A stretch of DNA of 64,000 nucleotides from an uncultured Clostridia bacterium (GCA_947631965.1 CANRNL010000001.1:1-64000), one strand, 5' to 3'; positions 50,967 to 60,900 are shown, counted from the first letter of the stretch. The notes: a model not told the origin generated them from the sequence alone. Program-made: numbers and translations.

Positions 50967-52298
50967 CTACTCCGTCGTAATAACGGCGGTTCTTGCGTCG
51001 TTGTCCCACTCGATGTTGTAGCCTAAGTTTTCCGAAAGGAAGCGGAGCGGAACAAAGGTTTGGTCGTTTATCAGACGCGCGGGCACGTCTGTTGTCTCGG
51101 GTTTTCCGTTTACCAGAGCGGTCGTGTTGTCGATTGAAAATTCAACTTTTCTCTCTTGTCCCGCTTCGCCTATCGTCGCGATCGCGCTCTGAGTGTCGTT
51201 GTTCCAATCAACCTCCGCGCCAAGCTGCTCGAACAAAAAGCGCATAGGCACCAAAATTCTGTCGCTCTCCATAACGGGCGGCTGTGAGAAGCCGAGGATT
51301 TTGTCGTTGAGCAAGACATACGGCGCGTCCTCTATTTGAGTGATTTCGCTGTATATGTCTTCTGTCGGCACTTTTAAATACCAGTCCGAAGCAAATGTCA
51401 TAATAATATTGTTTTCAAGCTCATAAACACAGTCGAAATAGTTACAATATCTTTCTTTAATAATATTTTTTACTTCGTCCGACAATTCTATCGGTTTAAA
51501 ATATATATTATCGTTTGACAGATACAGCTTATCGATATATAAATCTCTGTCGTCCAATTCACATACGACAAACCAATCTCCGAGTTTCTCAATATTACTC
51601 GAGAAGTTATGCTCGCTTTCATATACTACGGGCAGCGGTTCTCTTTCATAAATCGATACGCTGTTGTTAAAAATGCTTGCGCGGCTGTTTGATATCGGAA
51701 TCTCATCGCTGTCACACACTTCCCAGTTTATCATATCCGCGGATTTTACCGTGACAAAGTTTATCTTTTCGCGCATACTGTTTCTGTCAATATACGGGTC
51801 ATAGCTTCTTTTGTAATAATATTTTCCGTTCTCGGAAACTCCTACCAATTTTTCGGCATATTCACAATAAATCACACCGCCGCAATATCCGACTTTTTCT
51901 ATACTTACACCGCCGCCGAAATCCTCCTCGCGCACAAGATTCATTTGTTTGTCATGAATCAGCAATGTTGTATAAGGTACATATGCGCCGGCACTTATCG
52001 CGCCCGTTTTCTCTACATCAAACGCCAAATAATAATCATCTGTAATAATATATTCTTTTCCGATGATTGCTTTTAAATTTTCATCATACGGCACAGGATT
52101 GGTAGCCACATCAAACTTATTGTAAACATACGGAACTCCGTTTATATTATATATCCTCGCGTGCAGCTTAAATTCTTCGCTATCTATTTTGACTTTCTCT
52201 GTTGCAGGCGCTTCGCCATACATAAACTCCGCCTGAGCAAAAGCGGCGGTCTGCAATACCATCACCAATAACATTACAAGTGCTATTACTTTTTTCAT
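50967..52298 (-). CDS. Secreted copper-amine-oxidase-N domain protein
   Basis: 443 aa from the ATG at 52298 (AGGAG at eight bases; GTG at 52307 is too close). Signal peptide MKKVIALVMLLVMVLQTAAFA. The large middle part (about 40-310) is beta-rich and unrecognised. The C-terminus carries two copper-amine-oxidase-N repeats (RILVPMRFLFEQLGAEVDW, QTFVPLRFLSENLGYNIEW), the same module as at 39673, probably for wall binding. Function unknown. Confidence 0.8.
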   Translation of the reverse strand: MKKVIALVMLLVMVLQTAAFAQAEFMYGEAPATEKVKIDSEEFKLHARIYNINGVPYVYNKFDVATNPVPYDENLKAIIGKEYIITDDYYLAFDVEKTGAISAGAYVPYTTLLIHDKQMNLVREEDFGGGVSIEKVGYCGGVIYCEYAEKLVGVSENGKYYYKRSYDPYIDRNSMREKINFVTVKSADMINWEVCDSDEIPISNSRASIFNNSVSIYEREPLPVVYESEHNFSSNIEKLGDWFVVCELDDRDLYIDKLYLSNDNIYFKPIELSDEVKNIIKERYCNYFDCVYELENNIIMTFASDWYLKVPTEDIYSEITQIEDAPYVLLNDKILGFSQPPVMESDRILVPMRFLFEQLGAEVDWNNDTQSAIATIGEAGQERKVEFSIDNTTALVNGKPETTDVPARLINDQTFVPLRFLSENLGYNIEWDNDARTAVITTE

Positions 52299-52309
52299 AT
52301 TGTTCACTC

Positions 52310-52966
52310 CTATTTAATAAGCTCCGCAAAATCGAGGATATATTTATCCGAGAGCTGTTTAAGCTGTGCCTGCTTTTCCGCGCTGTAACTGTCAAAAACT
52401 CCGACCGCGTACATACCCGCCGCACGCGCGCCGAGTATGCCGTCGGGTATGTCCTCAAAAACGGCGCAGTCGGCGGGCTTAACGCCGATCTTGTCCGCGA
52501 CATACAAATATATATCGGGAAAGCCCTTGCCGCGCTTTACCGCGTCGGTCGAGGAAATGCAGTCGAACAAGCCGTATATACCCGTATTTTTGAGCGCGGG
52601 TACCGCGAGATGCTCCATAGTCGCGGTGGCAAGTCCGAGCAAAATTCCGTGCGCCTTTAAATATTCCAAAAACTCCTTCGCGTGAGGCTTGAGCGGCACC
52701 GAATTGGAATACCTCTCGTGAGCCATCTCCGTCCACTCGTCAATCAGACTTTGCGGCTTTTCGTCAAGTCCGAACCGCCCGATTGTATATTCGGCGGTGC
52801 GCCAAAAGCCCATAGGCGCGACCGTTTGCATATAATCGCTCGGCACGGGCGAAATTCCGCGCTTACTTAAAAATTCAATATCTATGCTCTCCCAGACTCC
52901 CATAGAGTCAATCAGCGTGCCGTCCAAATCAAAAATCGCGCATTTGCAGTTGTGTTTAACGTCCAT
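52310..52966 (-). CDS. HAD-family phosphatase, beta-phosphoglucomutase-like
   Basis: 218 aa from the ATG at 52966 (MDVKHNCKCAIFDLDGTLIDS); the GTG at 52987 lies inside the thiN stop region. Motif I FDLDGTLIDSMG, cap domain, motif II LATATMEH, motif III KRGKGFPDIYLY and motif IV FEDIPDGILGA are all visible. Substrate unknown. It follows thiN with almost no gap. Confidence 0.83.
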   Translation of the reverse strand: MDVKHNCKCAIFDLDGTLIDSMGVWESIDIEFLSKRGISPVPSDYMQTVAPMGFWRTAEYTIGRFGLDEKPQSLIDEWTEMAHERYSNSVPLKPHAKEFLEYLKAHGILLGLATATMEHLAVPALKNTGIYGLFDCISSTDAVKRGKGFPDIYLYVADKIGVKPADCAVFEDIPDGILGARAAGMYAVGVFDSYSAEKQAQLKQLSDKYILDFAELIK

Positions 52967-52968
52967 AT

Positions 52969-53592
52969 TTAAGAAAAGTCCTCCCACATAATCAGCAGAG
53001 TGCCGTTTTTCACCGAAATTTCCGCGTCGCCGCCGACAAAGCTGTTGCTTACTCCCATCGGGAAATCGCGCCTTAATTCGCCGTCGCTCAGCGAGTACAA
53101 AAGCCCCGTCTCAGTCACCCCGCGCGACACCTCGTCGAGCGAAAACACCGACACAGTTCCCGCGTCGCGCCGCGGCAGACGAAGCGAGCCGTTTTTTATC
53201 ACGGCGTACACCTCTCTCATACCGACAAGACAGCCGAACGCGCCGAGCGACGCCAGGCGGCACAGCGCCTGAATATTCGCAACGGTATGGTCGGGACGTT
53301 TTCCGCCCGTACCTCCGAAAATATAAAACCTTTTAAAACCCCGCGCAAGACCCTCGTTTATCGCAAGCATCGTATCGGTATCGTCCTTTTTTATCGGGTC
53401 TACGCTTATTACGTCGGGCAGATTGGGAACAAAGCCGAGCGAATCAAAATCGCCCACGCACAAGTCGGGAACAACTCCCGCCTGTTCCAGCGCGCCGCAA
53501 CCGCCGTCCGCCGCTATGACAAAATCGCCGTCCTTGGGGCAAAACGCCTCGCGGTTAAAATCTCCCGCTCCGACTATATAGCAATCGGGCAT
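52969..53592 (-). CDS. thiN: Thiamine pyrophosphokinase
   Basis: 207 aa. Transfers pyrophosphate from ATP to thiamine. Family landmarks: VIAADGGCGALEQAGVVPDL near residue 25, VGDFDSLG near 46, KKDDTDTMLAI near 68 and GGTGGKRPDHTVANIQ near 90. No rpe or rsgA gene, its frequent Firmicute neighbours, is present here. Confidence 0.93.
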   Translation of the reverse strand: MPDCYIVGAGDFNREAFCPKDGDFVIAADGGCGALEQAGVVPDLCVGDFDSLGFVPNLPDVISVDPIKKDDTDTMLAINEGLARGFKRFYIFGGTGGKRPDHTVANIQALCRLASLGAFGCLVGMREVYAVIKNGSLRLPRRDAGTVSVFSLDEVSRGVTETGLLYSLSDGELRRDFPMGVSNSFVGGDAEISVKNGTLLIMWEDFS

Positions 53593-53749
53593 AACCTATA
53601 CCCCCAAAATTAAGAATTTATTAAATTTACATTAATTATAAATTAAATTTTAAATAAATTCAATAAAAATGTTGTCGAAAGCCCAAAAACGTGATATAAA
53701 TAATAGAAACGAAAAAATAAACCAAAAAACTTAAGAATGTGAATTTCGT

Positions 53750-54469
53750 ATGGAAAAATTAAAGAAATTTGTAACATCAAAAGCGTTTGTAAATACCGTT
53801 ATGTGGCTGATTGCCATTGCGCTCGTCGTTATGACGGTCTGGTTCGTCGCACACTTTTGGAGATACTTCTCATCCTTCGGGGACGAACGCTCGCGCGACG
53901 CGCTCAAGGACGCGATTTTGGAGTACCGTCCTTTTGATATGCTGATTCTTTTGGCTATCCAAATCGTGCAGGTCGTGATTGCGATAATCCCGGGCGGTCC
54001 CATCGAGGTCGTGGCGGGGCTTATATACGGCACGTTCGGCGGCGCGGCGCTCGTGCTTGCGGGAACAATTCTCGGAAGTATGTCTGTTTTCAGCCTTGTG
54101 AGATTTTTCGGTCATAAGCTCGTCGAAAGGGTTTTTGCAAGCGAAAAGCTCTCAAAGTTTAAGTTTCTGAACGATACCAAACGGCTGGAAATAATAATAT
54201 TCATCCTGTTCTTCATACCCGGACTGCCAAAGGATATGCTGACATATATCGCGCCCCTTACCAAGATAAAGCAGCGCGATTTCCTCATAATAACCACGAT
54301 TGCGCGAATACCCGCCGTGGTTTCTTCGACCTACATAGGCTCCGCGCTGGACAACGGAAAATTCCTAAATTCGGTAATTATGCTCACGGTCATAGGAGTG
54401 CTGGGCATACTCGGAATATTGCTCCATAACAAGTGGCTCGATAAGAAAGGCAAGACGTCGGGCAAATAG
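53750..54469 (+). CDS. TVP38/TMEM64 family membrane protein (VTT domain)
   Basis: 239 aa with about five to six membrane helices. The VTT/SNARE-associated core has IPGGPIEVVAGLIYGTFGGAAL with the conserved Gly-rich re-entrant segment, RFFGHKLVERV, and FIPGLPKDMLTYIAPLTKI. DedA-like proteins of this type may move lipids across the membrane. The ribosome binding site is weak. Confidence 0.88.
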   Translation: MEKLKKFVTSKAFVNTVMWLIAIALVVMTVWFVAHFWRYFSSFGDERSRDALKDAILEYRPFDMLILLAIQIVQVVIAIIPGGPIEVVAGLIYGTFGGAALVLAGTILGSMSVFSLVRFFGHKLVERVFASEKLSKFKFLNDTKRLEIIIFILFFIPGLPKDMLTYIAPLTKIKQRDFLIITTIARIPAVVSSTYIGSALDNGKFLNSVIMLTVIGVLGILGILLHNKWLDKKGKTSGK

Positions 54470-54492
54470 AAATAGACGAAAGCAATAAAATA

Positions 54493-54521
54493 TTGACAAC
54501 CCAAAGATTAAGTGTTAAAAT
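54493..54521 (+). promoter_or_regulatory. Promoter of the tRNA-Leu gene
   Basis: -35 TTGACA (54493-54498), 17-bp spacer, -10 TAAAAT (54516-54521), with the mature tRNA starting 11 bases further on. Confidence 0.8.
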
Positions 54522-54532
54522 ATAGCTTGCGT

Positions 54533-54621
54533 GCCCGAGTGGCGGAACTGGCAGACGCCCGGGACTTAAAATCCCGTGGAGAGAAATCTCCGTACCGGTT
54601 CGATCCCGGTTTCGGGCACCA
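54533..54621 (+). tRNA. tRNA-Leu (anticodon UAA)
   Basis: 89 bases including an encoded CCA. Acceptor GCCCGAG pairs with TTCGGGC; T8 is in place; the D arm GGCGGAACTGGCAGACGC is typical of Leu tRNA. The anticodon stem CGGGA/TCCCG encloses CTTAAAA, so the anticodon is TAA, reading UUA and UUG. A long variable arm (GGAGAGAAATCTCC) confirms class II, and the T arm reads GGTTCGATCC. Confidence 0.95.
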
Positions 54622-54645
54622 CGCCGCACAGTATACTGCGCTAAT

Positions 54646-54675
54646 CAAAAAGCCCTGATATTTCAGGGCTTTTTG
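54646..54675. terminator. Terminator after tRNA-Leu
   Basis: CAAAAAGCCCTGA / TCAGGGCTTTTTG with a TATT loop: perfect stem with A and T runs. It probably also ends the opposing XRE gene. Confidence 0.85.
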
Positions 54676-54677
54676 AT

Positions 54678-54920
54678 TTATGCTCTTGATTTCTCCGCCA
54701 ATTTATCTAAGCTCACGCCGAGGGCGACGGATATTTTATAAAATGTTTCTACCGAAAAATTATAACGGGTTTTCTCGCTCTCTATCTGACGTATAAAATC
54801 GTGGGAAAGTCCAACCGCTTCCGCAAGCTGTGCGGAGGTCATACCTTTTTCTTTGCGATATTTTTTAATGTTCCGCCGTATTATATCGTATATTGATTCG
54901 CTGTATTCCAAATTTCCCAT
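54678..54920 (-). CDS. Small XRE-family transcriptional regulator
   Basis: 80 aa, a single helix-turn-helix of the Cro/C1 type: RRNIKKYRKEKGMTSAQLAE, then VGLSHDFIRQIESEKTRYNFSV and VALGVSLDKLAEK. It is divergent from the hypothetical gene at 55110. The short intergenic region has two similar TTAG...CTMA elements that fit binding by this regulator. Confidence 0.88.
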   Translation of the reverse strand: MGNLEYSESIYDIIRRNIKKYRKEKGMTSAQLAEAVGLSHDFIRQIESEKTRYNFSVETFYKISVALGVSLDKLAEKSRA

Positions 54921-54969
54921 AATAATTTATACCTCAAAAAAATTATATCAAATCATTATTATTTTGTAT

Positions 54970-55047
54970 GTTAGGTATTAGCTCACAAGTTTTTCTTGCA
55001 TTTTATTAAAATTTGTGATAATATGGTTTTTGTTAGGTAATGGCTAA
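54970..55047. promoter_or_regulatory. Paired operator-like repeats and promoter between XRE and 55110 genes
   Basis: TGTTAGGTATTAGCTCAC at 54969 and TGTTAGGTAATGGCTAAT at 55031 are imperfect direct copies; the second is a TTAG-N7-CTAA palindrome. Between them lies a plus-strand promoter: -35 TTGCAT (54996-55001), 17-bp spacer, -10 TAATAT (55019-55024). The right copy covers the start point, so binding there should repress the 55110 operon. Confidence 0.55.
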
Positions 55048-55109
55048 TAAAATATATAATACCTCCGAGCGGGTTTTTTGAAACACAAATATTTTAAGGG
55101 GTGAAAAAA

Positions 55110-55604
55110 ATGAAAAATGAAAGTAATAAAAACGACTGCAAAAATCAAGCAACCATATTTGAACAAATACGCGATGAATATGAAAAAGCGCGAGAAGAAG
55201 AACGGTTAGCTCTTGTGGAATATTTAGAAGAACATTTAAAGAAATGCAAAGACTGTGAGTTTTTATATGTTATAAGCAAGAGTAGAGCAGGAAAAGGAAT
55301 AAAAAACTATACAAACAACGGAACAATAGCCGAATTCAATCTTAACAATTGGAAATGGGTCGAAGTTAAATCGAAATATAATACTTTTGATTGTATAATA
55401 TCGTTAAATATGATAGATGCAGACCATAAAACAGGGGCTTTTCACGCATTGTATGACAGAATCGGCCTTATTATTATTTCATCAGATAAATTCCCGTATA
55501 AAAAACATATTTGTACGAATATGGATTTACCGTTAAACGACGAAAAGCGAGAGTGCATTTTTGAATTACTTGTTAAAGAGTATTCTTTATATGCGAAAGG
55601 ATAA
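55110..55604 (+). CDS. Unrecognised 164-aa protein in the XRE-controlled unit
   Basis: ATG at 55110 (AAGGGG upstream; the tracked GTG at 55101 adds three residues). N-terminal helical coiled-coil part (EQIRDEYEKAREEERLALVE) with a CKDC pair near residue 50, then a beta-rich C-terminal region (WKWVEVKSKYNTFDCIISL). No signal peptide. AT-rich relative to its neighbours. Function unknown; co-transcribed with the SLH gene that follows. Confidence 0.65.
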   Translation: MKNESNKNDCKNQATIFEQIRDEYEKAREEERLALVEYLEEHLKKCKDCEFLYVISKSRAGKGIKNYTNNGTIAEFNLNNWKWVEVKSKYNTFDCIISLNMIDADHKTGAFHALYDRIGLIIISSDKFPYKKHICTNMDLPLNDEKRECIFELLVKEYSLYAKG

Positions 55605-55637
55605 TGTTAATAAAATTTTAAGGAGGTCATTTAAATT

Positions 55638-56411
55638 ATGACAAAAAGAAATTATTTCAAATTGTTTAAGGTGATGGCAATCGTAGCTTGCTTGGCTTTG
55701 ATTTTCTCACAGTCTGCCTTTGCCGCAAATAAAAACTTCGACTATAAGGTAGATAGTAAATTTACCGATGTAAATGAAAAAGATTGGTTTTATGAAGCAG
55801 TTTCAAAGTGTGAAGACATGGGGTTGATTCAGGGTTATGGAGATGGCACTTTTGGCCCTAATGATCCCATTACCATGCAGCAGGTATGTGTAATCTGTGA
55901 ACGTTGTATAATTCTGCATAGTTCGGAAGATGGTACTATAGATCAAAGTATATTAGCTGCTAATGATTTTAATTCAGATTTTACGCAACCCATTGTTAAT
56001 GCTGAATATTGGGAATTGGTACCTGAATCTCATTTTTCAGGCGAAATAGGAAGTAGGTTTTTTTATTTTGATGATTATGCACAGAATGCTTATCGCGAAG
56101 AAGCACTTTCTTGTTTCTATAGATCCTATAATTCGAGTAATTTCGATAATTATCTTGATTATTATTATTATGTTGCGGACAAGACAAGACCTACCTATAA
56201 TCAGAATCCTACGATACCCGACTATAACGATATAAGAGATGTGTTTAAATCGGACATCTATGAAGCTTATAAGCTCGGCTTCGCCTCCGGCTATGATTCA
56301 TCCGGTAACTTTAAACCCCAGAATGAAATCACTCGTGCCGAGTTTTGTCAGATGATATTTAATTCGGGTATTGTTGAGATGGAACATGCCAGGTTTTACA
56401 TGGATTGGTAA
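55638..56411 (+). CDS. Secreted SLH-domain protein
   Basis: 257 aa with signal peptide (LFKVMAIVACLALIFSQSAFA) and AAGGAGG upstream. An SLH repeat follows at once (DVNEKDWFYEAVSKCEDMGLIQGYGDGTFGPNDPIT) and another at the C-terminus (KSDIYEAYKLGFASGYDSSGNFKPQNEITRAEF); the middle is Tyr/Asn-rich. Likely a small cell-wall-bound protein. Codon use is AT-rich and unlike the other SLH genes here, suggesting separate origin. Confidence 0.85.
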   Translation: MTKRNYFKLFKVMAIVACLALIFSQSAFAANKNFDYKVDSKFTDVNEKDWFYEAVSKCEDMGLIQGYGDGTFGPNDPITMQQVCVICERCIILHSSEDGTIDQSILAANDFNSDFTQPIVNAEYWELVPESHFSGEIGSRFFYFDDYAQNAYREEALSCFYRSYNSSNFDNYLDYYYYVADKTRPTYNQNPTIPDYNDIRDVFKSDIYEAYKLGFASGYDSSGNFKPQNEITRAEFCQMIFNSGIVEMEHARFYMDW

Positions 56412-56490
56412 AATTCGTGTAAAATAAATTGGTTTTTCACGGAGAATTAGTTGAAGCGTTAAAAAACTTATCTGAAATTTTACATACGCA

Positions 56491-56522
56491 ACCCGCCCGA
56501 GGCAAAAGCTTCGGGCGGGGTT
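56491..56522 (+). terminator. Terminator after the SLH gene
   Basis: ACCCGCCCGA / TCGGGCGGGGT stem with a ten-base loop, followed by TTGTTT, 80 bases past the SLH stop. Confidence 0.65.
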
Positions 56523-56536
56523 TGTTTAAATAAGCT

Positions 56537-56596
56537 TTATATAATTTTGTCTGCCGTAGAAAAAACGAACGCGTATATAACAACGTCATATTTCAT
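56537..56596 (-). pseudogene. Remnant of a toxin gene (19 codons)
   Basis: ATG at 56596 overlaps the antitoxin-like stop (ATGAAATATGA) and gives MKYDVVIYAFVFSTADKII followed by TAA. The start and spacing are those of RelE/ParE-type toxins paired with short antitoxins, but the ORF ends after 19 residues. It is read as a truncated toxin, though a very short peptide gene cannot be excluded. Confidence 0.35.
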
Positions 56597-56729
56597 ACTT
56601 TTCTCTGAGCGCATCAACCGACTGCTTCGCTGTTATGGTTCGATTTTTGTCAATCGCGCTTTCTCCCTGCTTGATTTTTTCGTAAATATCATTCATATAA
56701 GCTATTTTTTCATACGCCTCTATGCTCAT
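56586..56729 (-). CDS. Small antitoxin-like protein
   Basis: 47 aa, missed by the ORF track: MSIEAYEKIAYMNDIYEKIK then QGESAIDKNRTITAKQSVDALREKY. Helical, with the pattern of short antitoxins that precede RelE/ParE toxins (helix, charged Ile-Glu-x-G-R/N-R turn, D-A-L-R-x-K-Y end). Ribosome binding site GGAG nine bases upstream. Its downstream neighbour is only a toxin remnant. Confidence 0.55.
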   Translation of the reverse strand: MSIEAYEKIAYMNDIYEKIKQGESAIDKNRTITAKQSVDALREKYEI

Positions 56730-56769
56730 AATGACCATCTCCGTAACCGTTCTTCGTTATAAAATCGGC

Positions 56770-57939
56770 TTAAAACGCTTCCGCGAAGCGGTGGAGTATT
56801 GCCGCCACCTCCGCGCGGGTCGCGGTTGCCTGCGGGTCAAACGCGCCGCTGTCGCGTCCGTTTATTATTCCCGCCTGCTGCGCCGCGTGTACCGCGTCCT
56901 TAGCCCAGCCGTTTATTGCCGCCTCGTCGGTGAAGTCCGCCGCGTCCTTGGTCTTGGGCAGTTCGGTGCCCGCGAGCGCGGCAAAGTTTACTATCATTAC
57001 TGCCATCTGTTCTCTCGTAACCTCGGCGTTGGGAGCAAACATATTTTCGCCCATTCCGTTTACCACGCCTGTGCCGCCCGCCCACGCAACCGCGTCGGAG
57101 TACCACATACCGTCGGGAACGTCGTCAAACTTCATAGGATTGTCGCACGGGATATTCCACTTTTGGTCGACCTTATCGCCGAGCCTGCTCAAAACCGTGA
57201 CGAACATCGCACGGGTCATATTTGAGTACGGCTCGAACGTCGTCGCGCTCATACCGTTGAACAGACCCTTTTCGGTCACATAGCGGATGTCAGCCTCCGC
57301 CCAGTGTCCGCTCACGTCGGTAAAGCCGCCGACCGTCGGGGTGCTTCCCGTATTGTCTCCGCCGCTGTTACTATTGGTATTGGTGTTGCCTGTATTTCCG
57401 GTGTTTCCCGTATGGAACACGTTACTGCCGCCAAGGCCGCCAAGGCCGCCCGTGCCGCCGCCTGAGCCGCTGCCCGTGCTGCTTGTCGAACTGCTCTTTG
57501 TGGTGCTTACCTTTACGTCGTCATACGAAACCGGATACATTGAGCGGTTGACAAGCGTTACTTCCGCTTTCTTTCCGAACGATACCTCGCGGGTTGCCTT
57601 CAGCGTCGCAAGACTTACCGTTTTTGTTCCGTCAAGCAGGTCGGTGGAGTCAATGTACAGCGTTACGCTCCCGCTGTCCTCCTTTACCACGCCGTACGAC
57701 GAGGAGCTTTTCGGCGTTATCGTGAAGGATGCGTTTTGGGGAGCCGCATCCAGCGTAATCTGCGCCGAATAAAACGCGAAGCCGACATTTTTAAGTCCTA
57801 TCGTGGCGGTCTTACCCGACTTATCCAGCGTAATCGATACTTCGGGCACGCTGTCCTCCGCAAACGCGGCAGGGCATACCGCAAGCGCCATACAAAGCGC
57901 GCATATAATCGAAATTATTTTTGATGCAATTTTATTCAT
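56770..57939 (-). CDS. SLH-anchored surface protein with possible cohesin-like N-terminus
   Basis: 389 aa from the ATG at 57939 (GAGGTGG upstream; the tracked 58077 start adds 46 residues). Signal peptide to about residue 28, then a beta-rich domain of about 120 residues (ITLDKSGKTATIGLKNVGFAFYSAQ; VTLYIDSTDLLDGTKTVSLATL) with the look of cohesin-fold domains, a Gly/Ser/Thr/Asn linker (GSGSGGGTGGLGGLGG, TGNTGNTGNTNTNSNSGG), and three C-terminal SLH repeats (FTDVSGHWAEADI, KFDDVPDGMWYSDAV, ADFTDEAAINGWAKDAV). It lies 11 bases after the M60-type protease gene. Confidence 0.8.
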   Translation of the reverse strand: MNKIASKIISIICALCMALAVCPAAFAEDSVPEVSITLDKSGKTATIGLKNVGFAFYSAQITLDAAPQNASFTITPKSSSSYGVVKEDSGSVTLYIDSTDLLDGTKTVSLATLKATREVSFGKKAEVTLVNRSMYPVSYDDVKVSTTKSSSTSSTGSGSGGGTGGLGGLGGSNVFHTGNTGNTGNTNTNSNSGGDNTGSTPTVGGFTDVSGHWAEADIRYVTEKGLFNGMSATTFEPYSNMTRAMFVTVLSRLGDKVDQKWNIPCDNPMKFDDVPDGMWYSDAVAWAGGTGVVNGMGENMFAPNAEVTREQMAVMIVNFAALAGTELPKTKDAADFTDEAAINGWAKDAVHAAQQAGIINGRDSGAFDPQATATRAEVAAILHRFAEAF

Positions 57940-57950
57940 ACGTTTCCACC

Positions 57951-60900
57951 TCATTTCAATATAATTTCGGGCATAGAGTCCTCGGAGGGCGAGCTTATCC
58001 AAACGGTGTCGCTCGTCAAACGTCTGCTGTCCGCACTCTCTATCGTATCGGTGCGATAAATCTCCGCCTTTATCCACGCGGGGAGCAGACTCTCCGCAGA
58101 GCAGTCGGGCACCTCGCCCTGAAGCTCCGCCTCCGCCTGAACGTCGGGTACGAATATGAAGAAGCCGTCGCTTATATCGCTCACTTCGCCGTCATCGGGT
58201 ATCTCCGCGAACAGCAGGCTGTAACCGTCTATAGCGCGCTCGATAACGCTTTCCTCGTTCGTTTCGGGATTTACCGACGTAAACCTTCCGTTTACCTGAA
58301 TTGTGTTGTAGAGCGGGTCGCCTCGGTAAGTACCCGTAACTACCAGCGTTCCTGCCTTTATTACTTCGTCCTCACCTTCGCCGTACATATAGTCGTCTTT
58401 GAGGTATCCGACCGCCGCATCCTCGTAAAATCCTATATCGTCGCCCGCGTAGCTGATAAACTCAACCTCGGCCGTTTCGGGTACGCCCTCCACGGTGATT
58501 TCCTCCGCGTCATAGGTCCAGATGCGGGTATCGTCGCTCGCCGCGCCCGGCTTATTAAAGTACGCTACATAGTAGCCCGCGTCGGGCGTTTCGTTTTTCG
58601 TGAAGTCGCCTCTCTTTGCAACCGCCGAAACGTTTTCGCCGTCCTCGGTGCGGGTTATCGTCACCGTAAACTCTCCGCTTTCGGGCGCGTTTGTGATTTT
58701 AACGCCCGAAACAGCGGTGCGCTCGTTCATTACCGCGGTCAGACCGTCAGCCGTCTTTGTAACGGTGTACTCCGAGGGGTCGACGGTGTCAACATACGAA
58801 ACACGCACCTGTCCCGCGTCTGCCTCGTCTATCATATTGCCGAGCATATCGTATGCGCTTACGGTGTACTCAAACGCTCTGTTGTTTGCCGAGCCTATCA
58901 AATCCGTGTATTCGCCGCCCGCCTGAGCCGAAGCGTTCTCGCCGTCGTTATAGCGGACAAACGCTATCGTCCTGCCGTTTCGCTTTATCTCAAAGCCCAG
59001 GACAGCCGCCTTATCCGCAGTGGTTGAAAACGTGAGATTTACCTGCTTTTCGTTGTCCGCGTCAAGCGTCGCCTCGGCGGTCGTTGTGCCGCTGCCCGTT
59101 GCGCCGCCCGACAAGCGGTAACGTCTCGACTCGTCGTTGAGATACTGTATGCTTCGCTCCTCTGCGGGATATGCTCCAAGCTCGGATTTTACCTCATCGC
59201 TCAGAACCATTCCCCAGCTTGTGAAGAAGTCGGTCAGATTCCTGTTTGCTACCTTGCTCGCGGTCAGCGCAACTTTCTCGTCATATGAGCCTTCCGCGCC
59301 GCCGCTCTTCCATTCCTTGAAGAAGCGGTTGTAGAAGCCGAGAGGCGCGTCGCCGTCGTCATACGCGAGGTGGAGCTGCCAGTACATTCCGAGCTGAACA
59401 AACACATCGTTCGCCATTCCCGGGCGTCCTTCGGCAACCTTTTGATAAATGTCTTCATACTTGTCTTCAAGCTCCAGACGTGACGGGAGTATGTTTTTGT
59501 CGCCGTCATAGGTCTGCATAAGAATTGCGTAAATATTGTTGGTTATCTCGGCTTTTCCGAGCTTATCCATATTGTGTCCGACCTCGTGGGCAAGTCCCCA
59601 GCCGAACAAGCCGTTTGTCTCCGCGCCGTCACCCAACATAGATGTGGGTCTGCCGACCACCGTGCCGCCGACCGAGCCGAAGCCTATACCGATATGCGCT
59701 CCCGCCGCGTACATAAACGCCTTAGCGAACATACGCATATATCTGATATTCTGTCGGGACTGCATATCGCTGTTTTCAAGAGTATTGTCGATGCCCTGCG
59801 TGGTGTTTGCAACGTGCATAAACTCCTCCCACGCAAGCACATTGTTATAGAGGGTTTCGGCGGCTGCCGCGTTGTCCGCGCCCGTCGGCTTTATCGCCGA
59901 CAGCACCGGCGAAGCCGCAACCGACAAAAGTACGTTCGGCATAGAAATTTCGGTCGAGTTGTAAATTCCCGTCTCGGTCATTCTGTACGCCTTGGTGTGC
60001 GCCTCAAGCTCCTCAACGTAAGCGGATATTCTCGCGCGCCTTTCGGTATCGTCTATGCTGTACCAGTCCGAAAGCTCAAGAAGCGGAACCTTCGTCACAC
60101 CGAGGCGTATATGAAGCGAAATCTCATCCGCCTTTGAGCCGGAATACCTGAGATACAAAGCTCCGCCGCGCTCGGACGTCTGCGTGCCGAGCTTAGGAAT
60201 ATCTATAATGTTTCTGCCGTTTTGCAAAGGTATTCCGCCGCCCTGCCAAGCGTTTGCCTCGGCAAAGTACTGGGTCGGAACAAGATATACTTCTTCGCCG
60301 TCGGGTATATGGGCATATATCGTAACCTTGGTCTGCGGCTTGTTGGTTCTGACCGCATAATCGGTGGCATAAGCGACCGCGCCGAGCGGCTGAAGGTCGC
60401 TTGCCGACTGCATATACTTCTCACTGTCGGGGCTTGTGCTGCGAGACTCTGCTCCGAACTTAACTATTCCGAGCGCCGACGTGTCTCCGCCTAGCAGCGC
60501 CTCTGCGAGCGAAAGCTCGTCAAGCAGTGCGTTTTTATCGACGTAGTAGCCCGCGGCGTCGTTTGCACGGGCGCGGAGCGCCTCTATCTTTTGAAGCGCC
60601 GCGTCTTTATCCGCCTTTGCCGACTCCGAAAGCTCAGTGTATATGTCGTTCGCAAACAGCTCTCTTACTTCGCCCTCCAAATCATCCGCCTCATAGAATG
60701 CGACCTCCGAAAGGCTCACGCCCGTCGGCGAGCCGTCCCACTGGGCTATGCTTACCGCGAGCTTCTTTACCTTGGTTCTCTCAAAGGGCAGTATCATATA
60801 TCCCGTTTCGTTGGAATTTATCGGTATCGCCTGTCCGGACACCACCTGCTTTTGGTTGCCCGCCTCATCCCATACGGTTATGCTGTACCTGTCGAGACTC

